Origin: an archaeon | GTDB lineage: Archaea; Nanobdellota; Nanobdellia; Pacearchaeales; GW2011-AR1 | Reading direction: 5' to 3' | DNA length: 5,693 bases | NCBI GenBank assembly: GCA_027348755.1 | Contig: DAIEOU010000034.1 | Span: 1 to 5,693 of the forward strand | Part shown: positions 5,057 to 5,693 of the stretch, piece after piece | How the letters are laid out: every line of letters begins with the position of its first letter | Position numbering within the stretch: the stretch's first letter is position 1 | Notes under the pieces: generated by a model | Databases searched by the model: none | What the model saw: only the letters and a program-made list of their open reading frames with translations | Told to the model about the DNA's origin: nothing | Made by a program: the position numbers and the translations under genes

Positions 5057-5693
5057 TTACTTCTTTGATATTTTTGAAAAAATGAGTCCTAGCAGTCCAA
5101 GCGCAAGTAATACAAGACCCGTGAGAGAGTATCCATCAACCGCAGAGTTGCTTACAACATATCCTGTTGATTTTATTGTGGTAAATATAAGTGATGAAAA
5201 TATAAGCAGAATGCTTGCTGTGAGAGTCTCTCTCTCTAAATTACCCAATCTTTTCGCATGGTTGCCTTCTTTTCCCTTTGCTTCTATGAACTTATACTGA
5301 ATATTATTTTCCTTACAGAAACGGTCAAGGCCCTCTTCAATGTATCTTATATTCTTCGCGAATTCTGCTTTGAAGATTGATTTTCCGTACTGTAACATCT
5401 TATAGTCTCCAGAAGGAATTCTATGAGGGTCAGGTTTCCACAGACCTATATTAAACAGAGTTTGATATAGTGTGCTGCGACATTTGTAATCCTTCGGATA
5501 AACTGCAGGATATGTCTTTTTAGTTTTTCTTAGCACGGTATATCCCTGCAATCTGCCAGTTTTAGAATCAATTTGAGCTATTACTTCTGCTTTTTTCTCT
5601 GATGAGAGAAGGTTCATTAAATCATTTGATGATGGAAATCTGCTTAATGTATCACTAACTAAGTTTACTATAGGATGAGTATGTATTCCTGTT
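5057..5693 (-). CDS. JAMM/MPN-like protein with two C-terminal membrane segments, partial
   Basis: The frame is open from the TAA at 5059-5057 to the right edge. The Met at 5617 is the first ATG in the window but is preceded by 25 more sense codons, TGIHTHP...SRFPSSNDL, so the true start is beyond the edge. HTHP followed by PSSND resembles the HxH and SxxD metal-binding residues of JAMM/MPN isopeptidase-like domains. The spacing from the second His to the Asp is 17 residues, against about 10 in the usual motif, so there is a longer loop. The catalytic Glu would lie outside the window. Counting from Met 5617, a soluble region with KDYKCRSTLYQTLFNIG follows. Two hydrophobic segments come at about 133-148 and 164-181, joined by a short STGYVVSNSAVDGYS loop, and the tail is basic (SKISKK). 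It is probably membrane-anchored with the JAMM-like domain cytoplasmic, but this is inferred. Substrate unknown. The JAMM assignment is moderate. Confidence 0.75.
   Translation of the reverse strand, partial: TGIHTHPIVNLVSDTLSRFPSSNDLMNLLSSEKKAEVIAQIDSKTGRLQGYTVLRKTKKTYPAVYPKDYKCRSTLYQTLFNIGLWKPDPHRIPSGDYKMLQYGKSIFKAEFAKNIRYIEEGLDRFCKENNIQYKFIEAKGKEGNHAKRLGNLERETLTASILLIFSSLIFTTIKSTGYVVSNSAVDGYSLTGLVLLALGLLGLIFSKISKK

Noticed and set aside
4983..5300. Plus-strand open frame spanning the end of minD and the JAMM-like gene
   Set aside because: Overlaps two supported genes in other frames and has no recognisable features.

Overview
The window is AT-rich archaeal chromosome. The call rests on several archaeal-type information-processing and protein-biogenesis genes: the Sec61-beta subunit of the translocon, a one-piece archaeal NAC with a UBA tail, an archaeal-style MinD ATPase and a ValRS with the 'RPQGKEIVRT' signature. 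Most starts have an A/T-rich TATA-like box about 25 bp upstream and no Shine-Dalgarno sequence, which is the usual layout of leaderless archaeal transcripts. Compact spacing, short proteins and the unfamiliar small genes would suit a reduced-genome (DPANN-like) lineage, but that placement is an impression and not proven here.

Layout, left to right: (1) 1-1626, minus: valyl-tRNA synthetase, running off the left edge, interrupted by an in-frame TAG at 79-81 exactly where the family has a conserved Trp. (2) 1677-2288, plus: an endonuclease III-family glycosylase that keeps its catalytic Lys/Asp but has no Fe-S cluster cysteines. (3) 2320-2910, plus: an unrecognised 196-residue protein. (4) 2907-3113, minus: an unrecognised 68-residue protein whose stop codon overlaps that of the previous gene. 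(5) 3164-3331, plus: Sec61-beta (55 residues). (6) 3376-3705, plus: archaeal NAC. (7) 3848-4273, plus: an unrecognised 141-residue protein. (8) 4301-5056, plus: MinD-type ATPase. (9) 5057-5693, minus, running off the right edge: a JAMM/MPN-like protein with two C-terminal membrane segments, whose frame stays open beyond the first Met in the window.

Most of the content is housekeeping: tRNA charging, base-excision repair, nascent-chain handling and export (NAC and Sec61-beta side by side), and a membrane-associated partitioning ATPase. I see no mobile element, CRISPR array, rRNA or tRNA. The most interesting points are the amber codon inside valS, in a window where no gene ends in TAG, and two divergent gene pairs that each have exactly 50 bp between start codons with a single central A/T box that could serve both directions.
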